A stretch of 16,649 nt of DNA from Candidatus Acetothermia bacterium. GTDB lineage: Bacteria > Bipolaricaulota > Bipolaricaulia > RBG-16-55-9 > DRXL01. The DNA is taken from positions 1-16,649 of the forward strand of contig JAPWVB010000015.1 of assembly GCA_028275205.1 (NCBI GenBank), in the 5' to 3' direction. A program made the translations under genes and the position numbers. The notes below the pieces were generated by a model. The model saw only the letters and a list, made by a program, of their open reading frames with translations, was not told where the DNA came from and searched no databases. Shown here one piece after another: positions 6,539 through 14,175 of this stretch (within the stretch, counting starts at the first letter, position 1; every line of letters begins with the position of its first letter).

Positions 6539-8677
6539 ATGCGTGTCGTGCGACAATCTCTCTGTGGGCTTATAGCTCTTGCCCTGATCGCTGTGACCGG
6601 AGCCAGTCAAGGGACAGTCCTGGAGCAGACGACTTCGTTTTTCCTCGCGCGTCAAGGAGCGTTCTCTACCCCGATCACCCCGCTCAGTCAGCCGGGCTCG
6701 GCCGTAGACTTTTATCGCTTTGCCAACGACCAGCCCAACACAGGCTTAGAGGTCGCCAACCAAGCGATCGTCTTTCTCTATCGCGATGCGAATACTCGCG
6801 ATCTGAGCTTAATAATTATCTTGAGCAAGCCGGGTAACGTCGGCGGCGGAGAGGCGACCCTGCGCTTCGATGGGCTCCCCCCTACCGCGCAGATCGCCCT
6901 GCGCGATGACCCCGCCGATACGTATGAGTTCAGCCCTCCCACGGCCACGATGACCTGGCGCTGGCTGCCTGAACGCGCCGACGGCGTCGTGATCAGTGGG
7001 CTGCCCGATGAGTTCGAGATCGTCATCACTCCTACGTTCATCCGAGGTATTGACGGCTGGCAGGTACTCAGCGGAGACCCCGTCTCCCCAGAACGATTTC
7101 AGTTGCCCAGTCCCGTCGAACCATTGGTGCTGAGCGCCTTCCGCCGCGCTCCCCCGAAAGCCGACTTCACGTACTCGCCCTCCGTCGTGAGCGTCAACGT
7201 CCCGGTCACGTTCGACGCCCGTGCGAGCACCGTTGCCGATGGCAAGATCGTCAAGTACGAGTGGGATTTTAACTCGGACGGTGTCTTTGAAATCTCTACT
7301 GATAAACCCACCGTCCAGTGGACGTTCACCCAGATTGGGGAAGTGAAAGTGACCCTCAGAGTCACTGATGACAAGGGAGCTATCGGCCAGATCACGAAGA
7401 CCATCACGGTTGAGAAGGAGATTGCGTTCGCCACGCGCACCCTCTCCACGACCCATGCCGCGCCGGGGACGACCTTCCGCGTGACGGTCACGATCAGCGT
7501 CAGAACATCTATGAGTGGCCTTGGGCTCGACGAAGATCTCCCGGCGAACTGGGAGGTCACCCCCATCGACAGCGCGGGAGCGACCTTCAAGGCCGCTACG
7601 ACCCAGTGGATCTTCCCCACGATCGTGCGCAGTGGCGAGACCCGCCGCATCGTCTACGACGTCACCATCCCCAAGACCGACCAATTGATCGGCGGGCCAC
7701 TGCCCCAAGATTTTGATATCGTGGGAAGGATCTCCAGCACCGTGCCCGATATCAAAGAGATCCCAGTGTTGGGCGAGACCAACGAGCCCTTCTCACGCGT
7801 CTCTATTGTGACGTGCTTGCCCGCGCCTGTGGCGATCGCGCACTTGGACACGGCCACAAACACTATTGACCTGCGGATGTCTGAGGAGATCACGTTCGAC
7901 CAGATGCAGCGGGCGGTCGCGTTCTGGCAAGAGGACACGCCCGTGCCGGGGACGTGCGACGCCCCGCTCGATCGAGAGTCTCTGAAGCAGATCGTAGCGC
8001 ATCACTTGGCGAATGTACCAGTAGACCGGGCCCTTCCCGAAGATGTGTCAGTCGGCGGCGCGGCGACGCGCGCGATCCTGACGCCGCTGCCGTTCTATCA
8101 AGTCTATCTGCGCGCGCCGGGGGGCAACATCTTCCGCGTGCGCGTCGAAGTGCGGGCCGAAAAAGATCTCTTCGGGCTGACGCTCACGGAAAAGCTGCCC
8201 GAACGCTGGGAGGTGAAGCCCCTGGAGAGCGGCACCAGCGCCGCGTTCAAGCAGTCTGCCAACACCTGGATCTTTACCGAGAAGATCCCCGCGGGCACAC
8301 GCCGCAGCATCCTCTATGAAGTGACTGTTCCCACCGACGAGATCATCAGCCCGTATACGATCCAAGGGCTGATCGAATCGTTCCTGCCGCGCTTCGAGAG
8401 CGAAGTCGGCCAAGACCAGACAGTCAACGTCGTCGAATGCTTAGATATCCCTGTAGCGATCTCGCATCTCAACGTGGAGCAGAACGCGATTGACGTCTCG
8501 CTGTCGAGCAAGATCAGCTTCGCTCAGATTCAGACGGCTATCGCCCTGTGGCTTGAGGACGAGGAAGTCGTCGGGACCTGTGGGAAGACTATAGACTTCA
8601 GAATGTTGCAAACGTTGATCTCGTACTGGCTGACGGACACGCCGGTAGATCGGCCGCTGCCGGCAGCAACGAAATAA
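6539..8677 (+). CDS. Secreted PKD protein with two beta-domain/helix-pair modules
   Basis: A 712-residue exported protein, first of a three-gene operon. ATG 6539 follows AAGGAGG by 5 nt; the in-frame ATG at 6518 precedes that site and is rejected. Signal peptide at about 1-24 (LIALALIAVTGASQ). Layout: an unassigned beta-rich region at about 28-200; PKD at about 207-292 (YEWDFNSDG, 240-248); module 1 as beta domain at about 297-425 plus helix pair at 427-497; module 2 as beta domain at 509-632 plus helix pair at 634-706. The beta domains share APG(T/G) ... GLxLxExLPxxWEVxP ... W.F ... G(E/T)xRxIxYxVTxP. The helix pairs share PVAI(A/S)HL, I(T/S)FxQ(M/I)Qx(A)(V/I)A.W and VDR.LP. A cysteine pair recurs 47 residues apart in both (C426/C473, C634/C681), which suggests a disulfide. 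I infer an extracellular structural or binding protein; no enzyme motif is seen. The stop is 2 nt before the next gene. Confidence 0.88.
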   Translation: MRVVRQSLCGLIALALIAVTGASQGTVLEQTTSFFLARQGAFSTPITPLSQPGSAVDFYRFANDQPNTGLEVANQAIVFLYRDANTRDLSLIIILSKPGNVGGGEATLRFDGLPPTAQIALRDDPADTYEFSPPTATMTWRWLPERADGVVISGLPDEFEIVITPTFIRGIDGWQVLSGDPVSPERFQLPSPVEPLVLSAFRRAPPKADFTYSPSVVSVNVPVTFDARASTVADGKIVKYEWDFNSDGVFEISTDKPTVQWTFTQIGEVKVTLRVTDDKGAIGQITKTITVEKEIAFATRTLSTTHAAPGTTFRVTVTISVRTSMSGLGLDEDLPANWEVTPIDSAGATFKAATTQWIFPTIVRSGETRRIVYDVTIPKTDQLIGGPLPQDFDIVGRISSTVPDIKEIPVLGETNEPFSRVSIVTCLPAPVAIAHLDTATNTIDLRMSEEITFDQMQRAVAFWQEDTPVPGTCDAPLDRESLKQIVAHHLANVPVDRALPEDVSVGGAATRAILTPLPFYQVYLRAPGGNIFRVRVEVRAEKDLFGLTLTEKLPERWEVKPLESGTSAAFKQSANTWIFTEKIPAGTRRSILYEVTVPTDEIISPYTIQGLIESFLPRFESEVGQDQTVNVVECLDIPVAISHLNVEQNAIDVSLSSKISFAQIQTAIALWLEDEEVVGTCGKTIDFRMLQTLISYWLTDTPVDRPLPAATK

Positions 8678-8679
8678 TT

Positions 8680-10545
8680 ATGAGACGATTACTCTTCGCA
8701 GCGAGCGTGCTCAGCCTCATAGCACTGACGGGGCTGGCCCAAGTGGCCGCGCCGCCGGTCTCTCTGACGCTGAGCGCCTCCCCAGCAGCGCTCTTTGTCA
8801 ACCAAGAAGGCACGATCACTATCAAGATCTCTGCGGGTGAAGCTGGCGCGCGCCCTCCGGCTGATCTGTTTTTAGTCGTAGATCGCTCGGCAACCGTCAA
8901 CATCCGCGAGATGGAGAAGATCGGCTCAGCGATCATTGAAGCGCTCTCGCCGCAAGATCGCGTGGGCTTGGTCTCTTTTGGGACAGATGCCCGCGTGGAT
9001 GTCCCCTTGACGTTCGATCACGAGGCGGTCCGAACGGGATTGAAGCTCCTAAAGCCCCTGGGCAAGACCGCCGTGGGCGAAGGGATCGCCAAAGCGCTCG
9101 ATACGCTCGTCATCAACGGGCGCGAGGAAGCCTCGTGGGCGATGATCTTGCTCAGCGACGGGCGCTTCAACACCGGGCGCACGCCCCTCTCCCAAGCGCA
9201 GCGCGCTGCCGAGAGCGGCGTGGCGATCTTCACGGTCGCGACGGGGCGCAATCCCGACAGAACGCTCCTGCGCGAGCTGGCCCGGCTCACCCAGGGGCAG
9301 TTCTTTGAACAATTCACCGAGACCGTCCCACAACAGATCGCCCAAGCGCTAGGGAAGAAGATCGTCGCGCGGCAGATCAAGATCACCCTTGTGCTGCCGG
9401 CGTTCGTAAATTACGGCATCGCCACGTTCAACGCGCCCAATCGCGTCACGAAGAACCCCGACAATACGACGACGATCGTCTGGGAGATTGACGGCCTTGC
9501 CGCCGGGGAGACTTTCGAAGCGAGCTTCACCGTGAGCGGCTCTCAGCCGGGTACAGCAGTGCTCAGACCAAGCTTGAGCTTCCTAGACGCGCGCGGCAGG
9601 CTCGTCAGCCCCCCAGTGAAAGAGCTCTCGCTGCTGGTGCGGGATCGCAACCGCCCGCCGACAGTGAATTTCGAATTTCTACCCGCTGAGCCCAAAGCCA
9701 ACGAGCCCATTACGTTCATAGATCGTTCGACGGATGACGTTGGGATTGTCGCGTGGGAGTGGAACTTTGGCGACGGGACAAGCGCAAGCGAGCAGAACCC
9801 TGTCCATCGCTACCGCGCTGACGGAAGCTATTCAGTCACGCTGACCGTCACCGACACCGACGGCGAGCGCGCGAGCGCCACCAAGACCGTCAAGGTCTTC
9901 ACGCCGCGAGCGATCGCGACCCGAACTATTGACACCAATCTCCCCAACGACGAGACCCTCCCCGGCGAGCGCGTGAAGGTCAAGATCACCATCCAAGCGC
10001 TCGATCGCATCAACGGCTTAGTCGTTGTGGAGCGATTCCCCAGCGATCTCACATTTAAGCTCGTCTCGACCGAGAGCGGCACTGCCCGACCGGGCCCAGG
10101 GGAAGTGCTCTGGGTCTTCTTAGAGACCCTTGAGCCGGGCACGACGCGCACCCTCGAGTATGAGCTGACCATCCCTGAGCCAGAGAATCCTGAGCCCAGG
10201 GTGATCAAGCTCTCCGGCTCGATCAGCAGCGCCGCGCCAGCGTTCGAGCTCACCACCACGGGCGAGACGGAGATCCGCGTCGTCACCAAGCTTCCCTTCC
10301 CGGTGATCTTCGCGCGCATGGACGTGAGCGACCCTGCCAATCCCAAGGTCAATCTCTGGCTCGAGACGAACACTATCAGCTTTGAGCAGATGCAAGTCGC
10401 GGTCTCGAAGTTCTGGCTGAGCAATGAGTCTGTGAAGAACAGGCCTGATGGCAAGGTGGATTTCGGGAGGATCGACATAAAAACTTTACAGATCCTAGTC
10501 GCGTACTGGCTGACAGGGGCATCGGTCTTCGGGCCGCTGCCGTAA
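8680..10545 (+). CDS. Secreted VWA / PKD protein with one beta-domain/helix-pair module
   Basis: A 621-residue exported protein, second gene of the operon. ATG 8680 is 2 nt after the previous TAA and has no clear ribosome-binding site, so translation is probably coupled. Signal peptide at about 1-20 (ends TGLAQ). VWA domain at about 62-230: the MIDAS set is D68, S70, T72, T130 and D160; the usual third serine is replaced by threonine (VVDRSAT), so metal binding is likely kept but should be tested. A beta-rich linker follows (about 231-322), then PKD at about 325-407 (WEWNFGDGT, 359-367), the shared beta domain at about 408-536 and the helix pair at about 538-621 (ISFEQMQVAVSKFW ... IDIKTLQILVAYWL). 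The cysteine pair of the 712-residue protein is absent and the helix pair carries a longer, polar linker (NRPDGK). Likely a surface adhesion or matrix component acting with its neighbours. Confidence 0.9.
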   Translation: MRRLLFAASVLSLIALTGLAQVAAPPVSLTLSASPAALFVNQEGTITIKISAGEAGARPPADLFLVVDRSATVNIREMEKIGSAIIEALSPQDRVGLVSFGTDARVDVPLTFDHEAVRTGLKLLKPLGKTAVGEGIAKALDTLVINGREEASWAMILLSDGRFNTGRTPLSQAQRAAESGVAIFTVATGRNPDRTLLRELARLTQGQFFEQFTETVPQQIAQALGKKIVARQIKITLVLPAFVNYGIATFNAPNRVTKNPDNTTTIVWEIDGLAAGETFEASFTVSGSQPGTAVLRPSLSFLDARGRLVSPPVKELSLLVRDRNRPPTVNFEFLPAEPKANEPITFIDRSTDDVGIVAWEWNFGDGTSASEQNPVHRYRADGSYSVTLTVTDTDGERASATKTVKVFTPRAIATRTIDTNLPNDETLPGERVKVKITIQALDRINGLVVVERFPSDLTFKLVSTESGTARPGPGEVLWVFLETLEPGTTRTLEYELTIPEPENPEPRVIKLSGSISSAAPAFELTTTGETEIRVVTKLPFPVIFARMDVSDPANPKVNLWLETNTISFEQMQVAVSKFWLSNESVKNRPDGKVDFGRIDIKTLQILVAYWLTGASVFGPLP

Positions 10546-10640
10546 CCAGGCTTCGCCCCAGGCTCCGCCTGGACCGTTCGTCTTGCCGCCGAAGGCGGCA
10601 AGGTGTACAGTCCAGACGAAGTCTGGCGAGCGAAGCTCGC
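10546..10640 (+). repeat. Cluster of four perfect short hairpins, three with GAA loops
   Basis: Starts on the base after the TAA of the 621-residue gene and ends 7 nt before the next ribosome-binding site. Hairpins: CCAGGC/GCCTGG, loop TCC (10558-10572); CTTGCCGCC/GGCGGCAAG, loop GAA (10582-10602); CCAGAC/GTCTGG, loop GAA (10612-10626); GCGAGC/GCTCGC, loop GAA (10626-10640, sharing one G with its neighbour). A near-exact 12-bp direct repeat, CCAGGCTTCGCC / CCAGGCTCCGCC, lies at 10546-10569. No T-runs follow, so these are not terminators. A REP-like palindromic element or an RNA stability or processing site within the operon are both possible. Confidence 0.85.
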
Positions 10641-10663
10641 GAAGTCTGAGGGAGGTCTGTGCG

Positions 10664-11380
10664 ATGAGAGTCTCTGCCAAAACACTGATACTGCTTGCGA
10701 TGCTGGGAGCACTCACAGTCGCTTATGCCCAGAGCAACGCTCCCCCGCGCGCCGACTTCCGCTTCAGCCCACAAAACCCCGATACGAACACCATCATCAC
10801 CTTCGACGCGTCAAGCTCTCGCGACCCCGACGGCACTATTATCAGATACGAGTGGGACTTCAACGGCGACGGAAGATTCGACGAGACCAAGACAACCCCC
10901 ATCACAACGAGGCTCTTTGATCGCGCCGGGGAGTGGCGCGTCAATCTGAGAGTGACCGACAACCGCGGCGCCACAGGCGCAATCAGCAAGATCGTCAAAG
11001 TCACCGAAGCCCCGGTGACGATCCGACGCGCACTCCTTCTACCCCCAAGCGGCTCCGCCGCCCCTGGCTCGACCGTGCGCGTCGTCATCACGCTGCGCAT
11101 CAATCAAACTATGAATGGGCTTGGGCTTGACGAAGATCCCCCCACGGGCTGGACGGTCAAAGAAGTCCAAAACGGCGGCGCGATCTTGAAGAAATCCGAG
11201 CTCCAATGGCTCTGGACGCAGCGCTTCTCCCCCGGCCAGATCGTCGCCGTGATCTATGATCTGGTCGTGCCCCCCACTGCCCCGGCGAGCACGTTTGCGC
11301 TCAAGGGGCTCTTGACGAGCTTCTCCCCACGGCTCGCCGTAGCTGTGGTAGGGGACAGCGAGATCCGCGTGGCGCGGTAG
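10664..11380 (+). CDS. Secreted PKD plus beta-domain protein, short member of the operon family
   Basis: A 238-residue exported protein, third gene of the operon. ATG 10664 is chosen over 10583 because GAGGGAGG (10648-10655) lies just upstream, a signal peptide follows (about 1-22, ending AYAQS), and the longer frame would translate the hairpin cluster. PKD at about 25-114 (YEWDFNGDG, 62-70), then one copy of the shared beta domain at about 118-236 with GLGLDEDPPTGW (152-163), nearly identical there to module 1 of the 712-residue protein. The helix pair that follows this domain elsewhere is missing; the protein stops right after EIRVAR. It could be a complete short partner or a truncated copy; the clean stop and good start favour a functional gene. 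No terminator is seen before the protease promoter. Confidence 0.87.
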   Translation: MRVSAKTLILLAMLGALTVAYAQSNAPPRADFRFSPQNPDTNTIITFDASSSRDPDGTIIRYEWDFNGDGRFDETKTTPITTRLFDRAGEWRVNLRVTDNRGATGAISKIVKVTEAPVTIRRALLLPPSGSAAPGSTVRVVITLRINQTMNGLGLDEDPPTGWTVKEVQNGGAILKKSELQWLWTQRFSPGQIVAVIYDLVVPPTAPASTFALKGLLTSFSPRLAVAVVGDSEIRVAR

Positions 11381-11407
11381 CGCCAAGCCCTCATAGATCC
11401 GGCCATC

Positions 11408-11436
11408 TTGCTCTCCCCCTGGCTATTGTGTATTCT
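11408..11436 (+). promoter_or_regulatory. Promoter candidate for the Lon-type protease gene
   Basis: TTGCTC (11408-11413), a 17-bp gap, TATTCT (11431-11436). Start expected near 11443, giving a leader of about 55 nt to ATG 11498. No CIRCE-type inverted repeat is visible, so heat-shock control by HrcA is not supported here. The leader holds a short GGCG/CGCC stem (11450-11461). Confidence 0.5.
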
Positions 11437-11497
11437 TAAAGACCTCATAGGCGCTCACGCCTGACCGCGTGGGCGATCCCCTAGAGAAGGGAGAGCG

Positions 11498-13912
11498 ATG
11501 GCACGCCGTTTGCAGCCGGAAGAGCTCCGTCGTCGCTGCGACCCTGAGATCTTCGGCGTCGAGACCACAGCCGAGTGTAAGCCCCTCGATGACGTCATCG
11601 GGCAAGAGCGCGCCCTGCGCGCCCTCGAATTGGGCTTAGGGATCAAAGACTTTCGCTATAATATTTATGTTGCGGGCAGCCCCGGCACGGGAAAGAACTC
11701 CATCGTCCAGGCATTTCTCAGAAAGATCAGCCTCAGAGAGCCCCCTCCCCAAGATCTTTGCTATGTTCATAATTTCGATGACCCCTACTGCCCTCGATAT
11801 ATTCTGCTGCCCGCAGGACTAGGCCGCAAGCTCGCCGCCGATATGGACGATCTCATAGAGAAGCTGCGCGAGCGCATCCCCGCGGCCTACCACAGCGAAG
11901 AGTACAGAAAGAAACGCCAGAGCCTCGACGAACAGTTCAATGAGCTGCGCACGAAAGTGACGGCCCACGTCGAGCAGGAAGCCCAGCGCCGCGGCTTTCT
12001 CTTTCACCTGTCGGCCTTGGGATTCCAAGCAACCCCCATGCTCAACGGCCAGCCCCTTACCGAAGAGATCTTCGAAAAACTCCCCGAACGCGAACGCCAC
12101 AAGATCACGCGCTACCGCGAAGAGCTCCAAGAGATCATCCAAGAAGCTATGAGCCAACTCGAAGGCATCGAAGAGCAGCGCCTGAAAGCCGTTGAAGAAC
12201 TCGACAGGGATATCGCGCTCTACACCGTAAAGCCGCTCATTCAGCGCTTACAAAACCGATACCAAGAGCACCCGCGCGTGCTCGAGTTTCTCGAGGACGT
12301 CGAAAAAGATATCTTACAGAACATCCAAGAGTTCGCCGAACCCACCCCAAAGACCCCAGAGGGCGAAAGCCAAGGCGTCCCCCTCCCCACGGGCATGATC
12401 GACCTGTTCACGCGATACAAGGTGAATGTCTTGATAGACCATAGCAAGACCAAAGGGGCACCCGTGGTCGTCCAAGAGAACGCGACGTATACGAATCTCT
12501 TTGGCAAGATCGAGCGCCGCGTGCAGTTTGGGGTGATGACCGCGGATTTCACCATGATCAAGCCGGGCTCGCTCCACGAGGCCAACGGAGGATACTTAGT
12601 CTTAAATGCCGACAATCTCTTAAAGTACGAGATCAGTTGGGAGGCGCTCAAGATCGCGTTGCGCAGCGGGCGCATCCAGATCGAAGACCCCGCCACCATG
12701 ATGGGGTTCACGACAACAGAGAGCCTTAAGCCCGAACCGGTGCCCCTCTCCGTGAAAGTAATTCTCATCGGGAGTCCAGAGCTCTACTATCTGCTAGAGA
12801 CATTTGACGAAGACTTTCCCAAGCTCTTTACGGTGAAGGCCGACTTCGACGATGAGATGCCCTGGGACGAGAGATATATCAAACAATTGGGGCCATTTGT
12901 GGCGGCGCGAGTGCGCGAGCGTCCTGGGCTGAAGCACTTCCACAAGACGGCCCTGGCGCGGCTTGCCGAATATGCCGCAGAGCTGACTGGAGACCAGAAG
13001 AAGCTCTCGGCGCGTTTTAGCGATCTCATGACGATCATCCGGGAGGCGTCTTACTGGGCCGAACGTGAGGGAGCGCGCTTCGTCAAAGCTGAGCACGTCG
13101 AGCGCGCCATCGAAGAGAAATACTATCGCAACAATCTCATCGAAGAGAAGATCCACGAGCTCATCGCCCGCGGGGATATCTTAGTAGACACTCATGGGGA
13201 GCGCGTCGGCTGCGTGAACGGTCTCTCTGTGCTGCAGTTGACAGACTTTTCGTTTGGGCGGCCCACGCGCATCACCGCCAACGTGTTCACGGGCAAGGAG
13301 GGTGTGCTCAACGTGGAGCGCGAGGCCGCTCTCTCGGGGAAGATTCACAGCAAGGGCGTCTTAATTCTCAAAGGCTGGCTTGGGGAGAAGTTCGCGCTCG
13401 AGCGCCCCTTGAGTCTTTCTGCAAGCATCACGTTTGAGCAGAGTTACACGAAGATTGACGGCGACTCTGCTTCGAGCGCTGAGCTATACGCGCTGATCTC
13501 GGCACTAGCGAGCGTTCCCCTCAAGCAGGGGATCGCCGTGACGGGATCGGTCAATCAGAAGGGCGAGATCCAGCCCATCGGCGGTGTCAATGAGAAGATC
13601 GATGGGTTCTTTAAGATCTGTAAGATTCATGGCCTGACCGGCGATCAAGGGGTCATCATCCCCGAACAGAACGTAGACAACTTAATGCTGCGTCAGGAGA
13701 TCATCGATGCCGTGCGGGAGAAGAGATTTCATATCTACGCGATAAGAACCGTCGAGGAGGGGATCGAGCTGCTCACGGGCCTACCGGCAGGTGAGCGCAG
13801 CCCTGACGGCAAGTTCCCCGAGGGGACGATCTACGCCCGCGTGGAAGCTCGGTTGCAACAGATCTACAAGAACCTAGAAGCCACCGAAGAGGAGGAAGAG
13901 AAATCGCCATGA
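11498..13912 (+). CDS. Lon-type ATP-dependent protease (AAA_32 / Lon C-terminal class)
   Basis: An 804-residue cytoplasmic AAA+ serine protease that unfolds and degrades proteins. ATG follows GAAGGGAG by 4 nt. It belongs to the roughly 800-residue Lon-related class, not classic LonA: it lacks the LonA N-terminal domain and begins with the ATPase. Walker A is GSPGTGKN (60-67), with Asn where Ser or Thr is usual. A long helical insertion (about 110-270) follows. The typical ANGGYLVLNADNLL strand region is at about 365-380, and VILIGSPELYYLL (sensor region) lies further on. The protease domain has the catalytic dyad S657 (in DGDSAS) and K700 (in GGVNEKIDG); the 43-residue spacing equals that of E. 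coli Lon (S679/K722). The C-terminus is acidic (EEEEEK). No signal peptide or membrane span is seen. The next gene overlaps its stop by ATGA, so the two are translated together. Confidence 0.93.
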   Translation: MARRLQPEELRRRCDPEIFGVETTAECKPLDDVIGQERALRALELGLGIKDFRYNIYVAGSPGTGKNSIVQAFLRKISLREPPPQDLCYVHNFDDPYCPRYILLPAGLGRKLAADMDDLIEKLRERIPAAYHSEEYRKKRQSLDEQFNELRTKVTAHVEQEAQRRGFLFHLSALGFQATPMLNGQPLTEEIFEKLPERERHKITRYREELQEIIQEAMSQLEGIEEQRLKAVEELDRDIALYTVKPLIQRLQNRYQEHPRVLEFLEDVEKDILQNIQEFAEPTPKTPEGESQGVPLPTGMIDLFTRYKVNVLIDHSKTKGAPVVVQENATYTNLFGKIERRVQFGVMTADFTMIKPGSLHEANGGYLVLNADNLLKYEISWEALKIALRSGRIQIEDPATMMGFTTTESLKPEPVPLSVKVILIGSPELYYLLETFDEDFPKLFTVKADFDDEMPWDERYIKQLGPFVAARVRERPGLKHFHKTALARLAEYAAELTGDQKKLSARFSDLMTIIREASYWAEREGARFVKAEHVERAIEEKYYRNNLIEEKIHELIARGDILVDTHGERVGCVNGLSVLQLTDFSFGRPTRITANVFTGKEGVLNVEREAALSGKIHSKGVLILKGWLGEKFALERPLSLSASITFEQSYTKIDGDSASSAELYALISALASVPLKQGIAVTGSVNQKGEIQPIGGVNEKIDGFFKICKIHGLTGDQGVIIPEQNVDNLMLRQEIIDAVREKRFHIYAIRTVEEGIELLTGLPAGERSPDGKFPEGTIYARVEARLQQIYKNLEATEEEEEKSP

Positions 13913-14175
13913 GGGCCCAGTGGGTATTGCTTGGCCTAGTGCTTGGTCTTTTGGTGAGCGCTATGGCTCAAGAGCCGCCTCGCACCATCCCATGCTTGAT
14001 CGCGAGGCTCCGAAGCCCTGACTTCACGATTGATGATCAAGAGATCGTGATCGCTCTGAACTTATGGATCGCGCAGAGTCGAGTTGGGCCGGAGATCCCC
14101 CAGCCCATCAGTGACGAGATGATGATAAAGATTATTGACTTGTGGGTGCGCGGAGCGGACTGTCGAGGAAACTGA
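13909..14175 (+). CDS. Small secreted protein consisting of one dockerin-like helix pair
   Basis: An 88-residue exported protein whose ATG overlaps the TGA of the protease gene; GGAGG (13891-13895) lies 13 nt upstream, so coupling is likely. Signal peptide at about 1-20 (VLLGLVLGLLVSAMA, then Q). The mature part of about 68 residues is two similar helical motifs: IDDQEIVIALNLWIAQSRV (41-59) and ISDEMMIKIIDLWVRGADC (67-85). These match the helix pairs that end the 712- and 621-residue proteins. C29 and C85 bracket the pair and could be bridged. The D-x-D calcium loops of true dockerins are not evident. It may bind the same surface partner as the large proteins or compete with them; that is inference. 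A cytoplasmic protease paired with a secreted mini-protein is unusual. Confidence 0.82.
   Translation: MRAQWVLLGLVLGLLVSAMAQEPPRTIPCLIARLRSPDFTIDDQEIVIALNLWIAQSRVGPEIPQPISDEMMIKIIDLWVRGADCRGN

Noticed and set aside
6809..7708. A 299-codon minus-strand open frame opposite the 712-residue protein
   Set aside because: Charged, Gly/Asp/Arg-rich, no start signal and no domain; it lies within a clear gene.
10546..10640. CRISPR array
   Set aside because: The repeated items are different palindromes packed without spacers of equal length; no constant direct repeat and no cas gene nearby.
9828..10712. A 294-codon minus-strand open frame opposite the 621-residue protein
   Set aside because: It mirrors a well-supported gene with signal peptide, VWA and PKD domains. 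The Ser/Val-rich translation is typical of reading the opposite strand of GC-rich genes.
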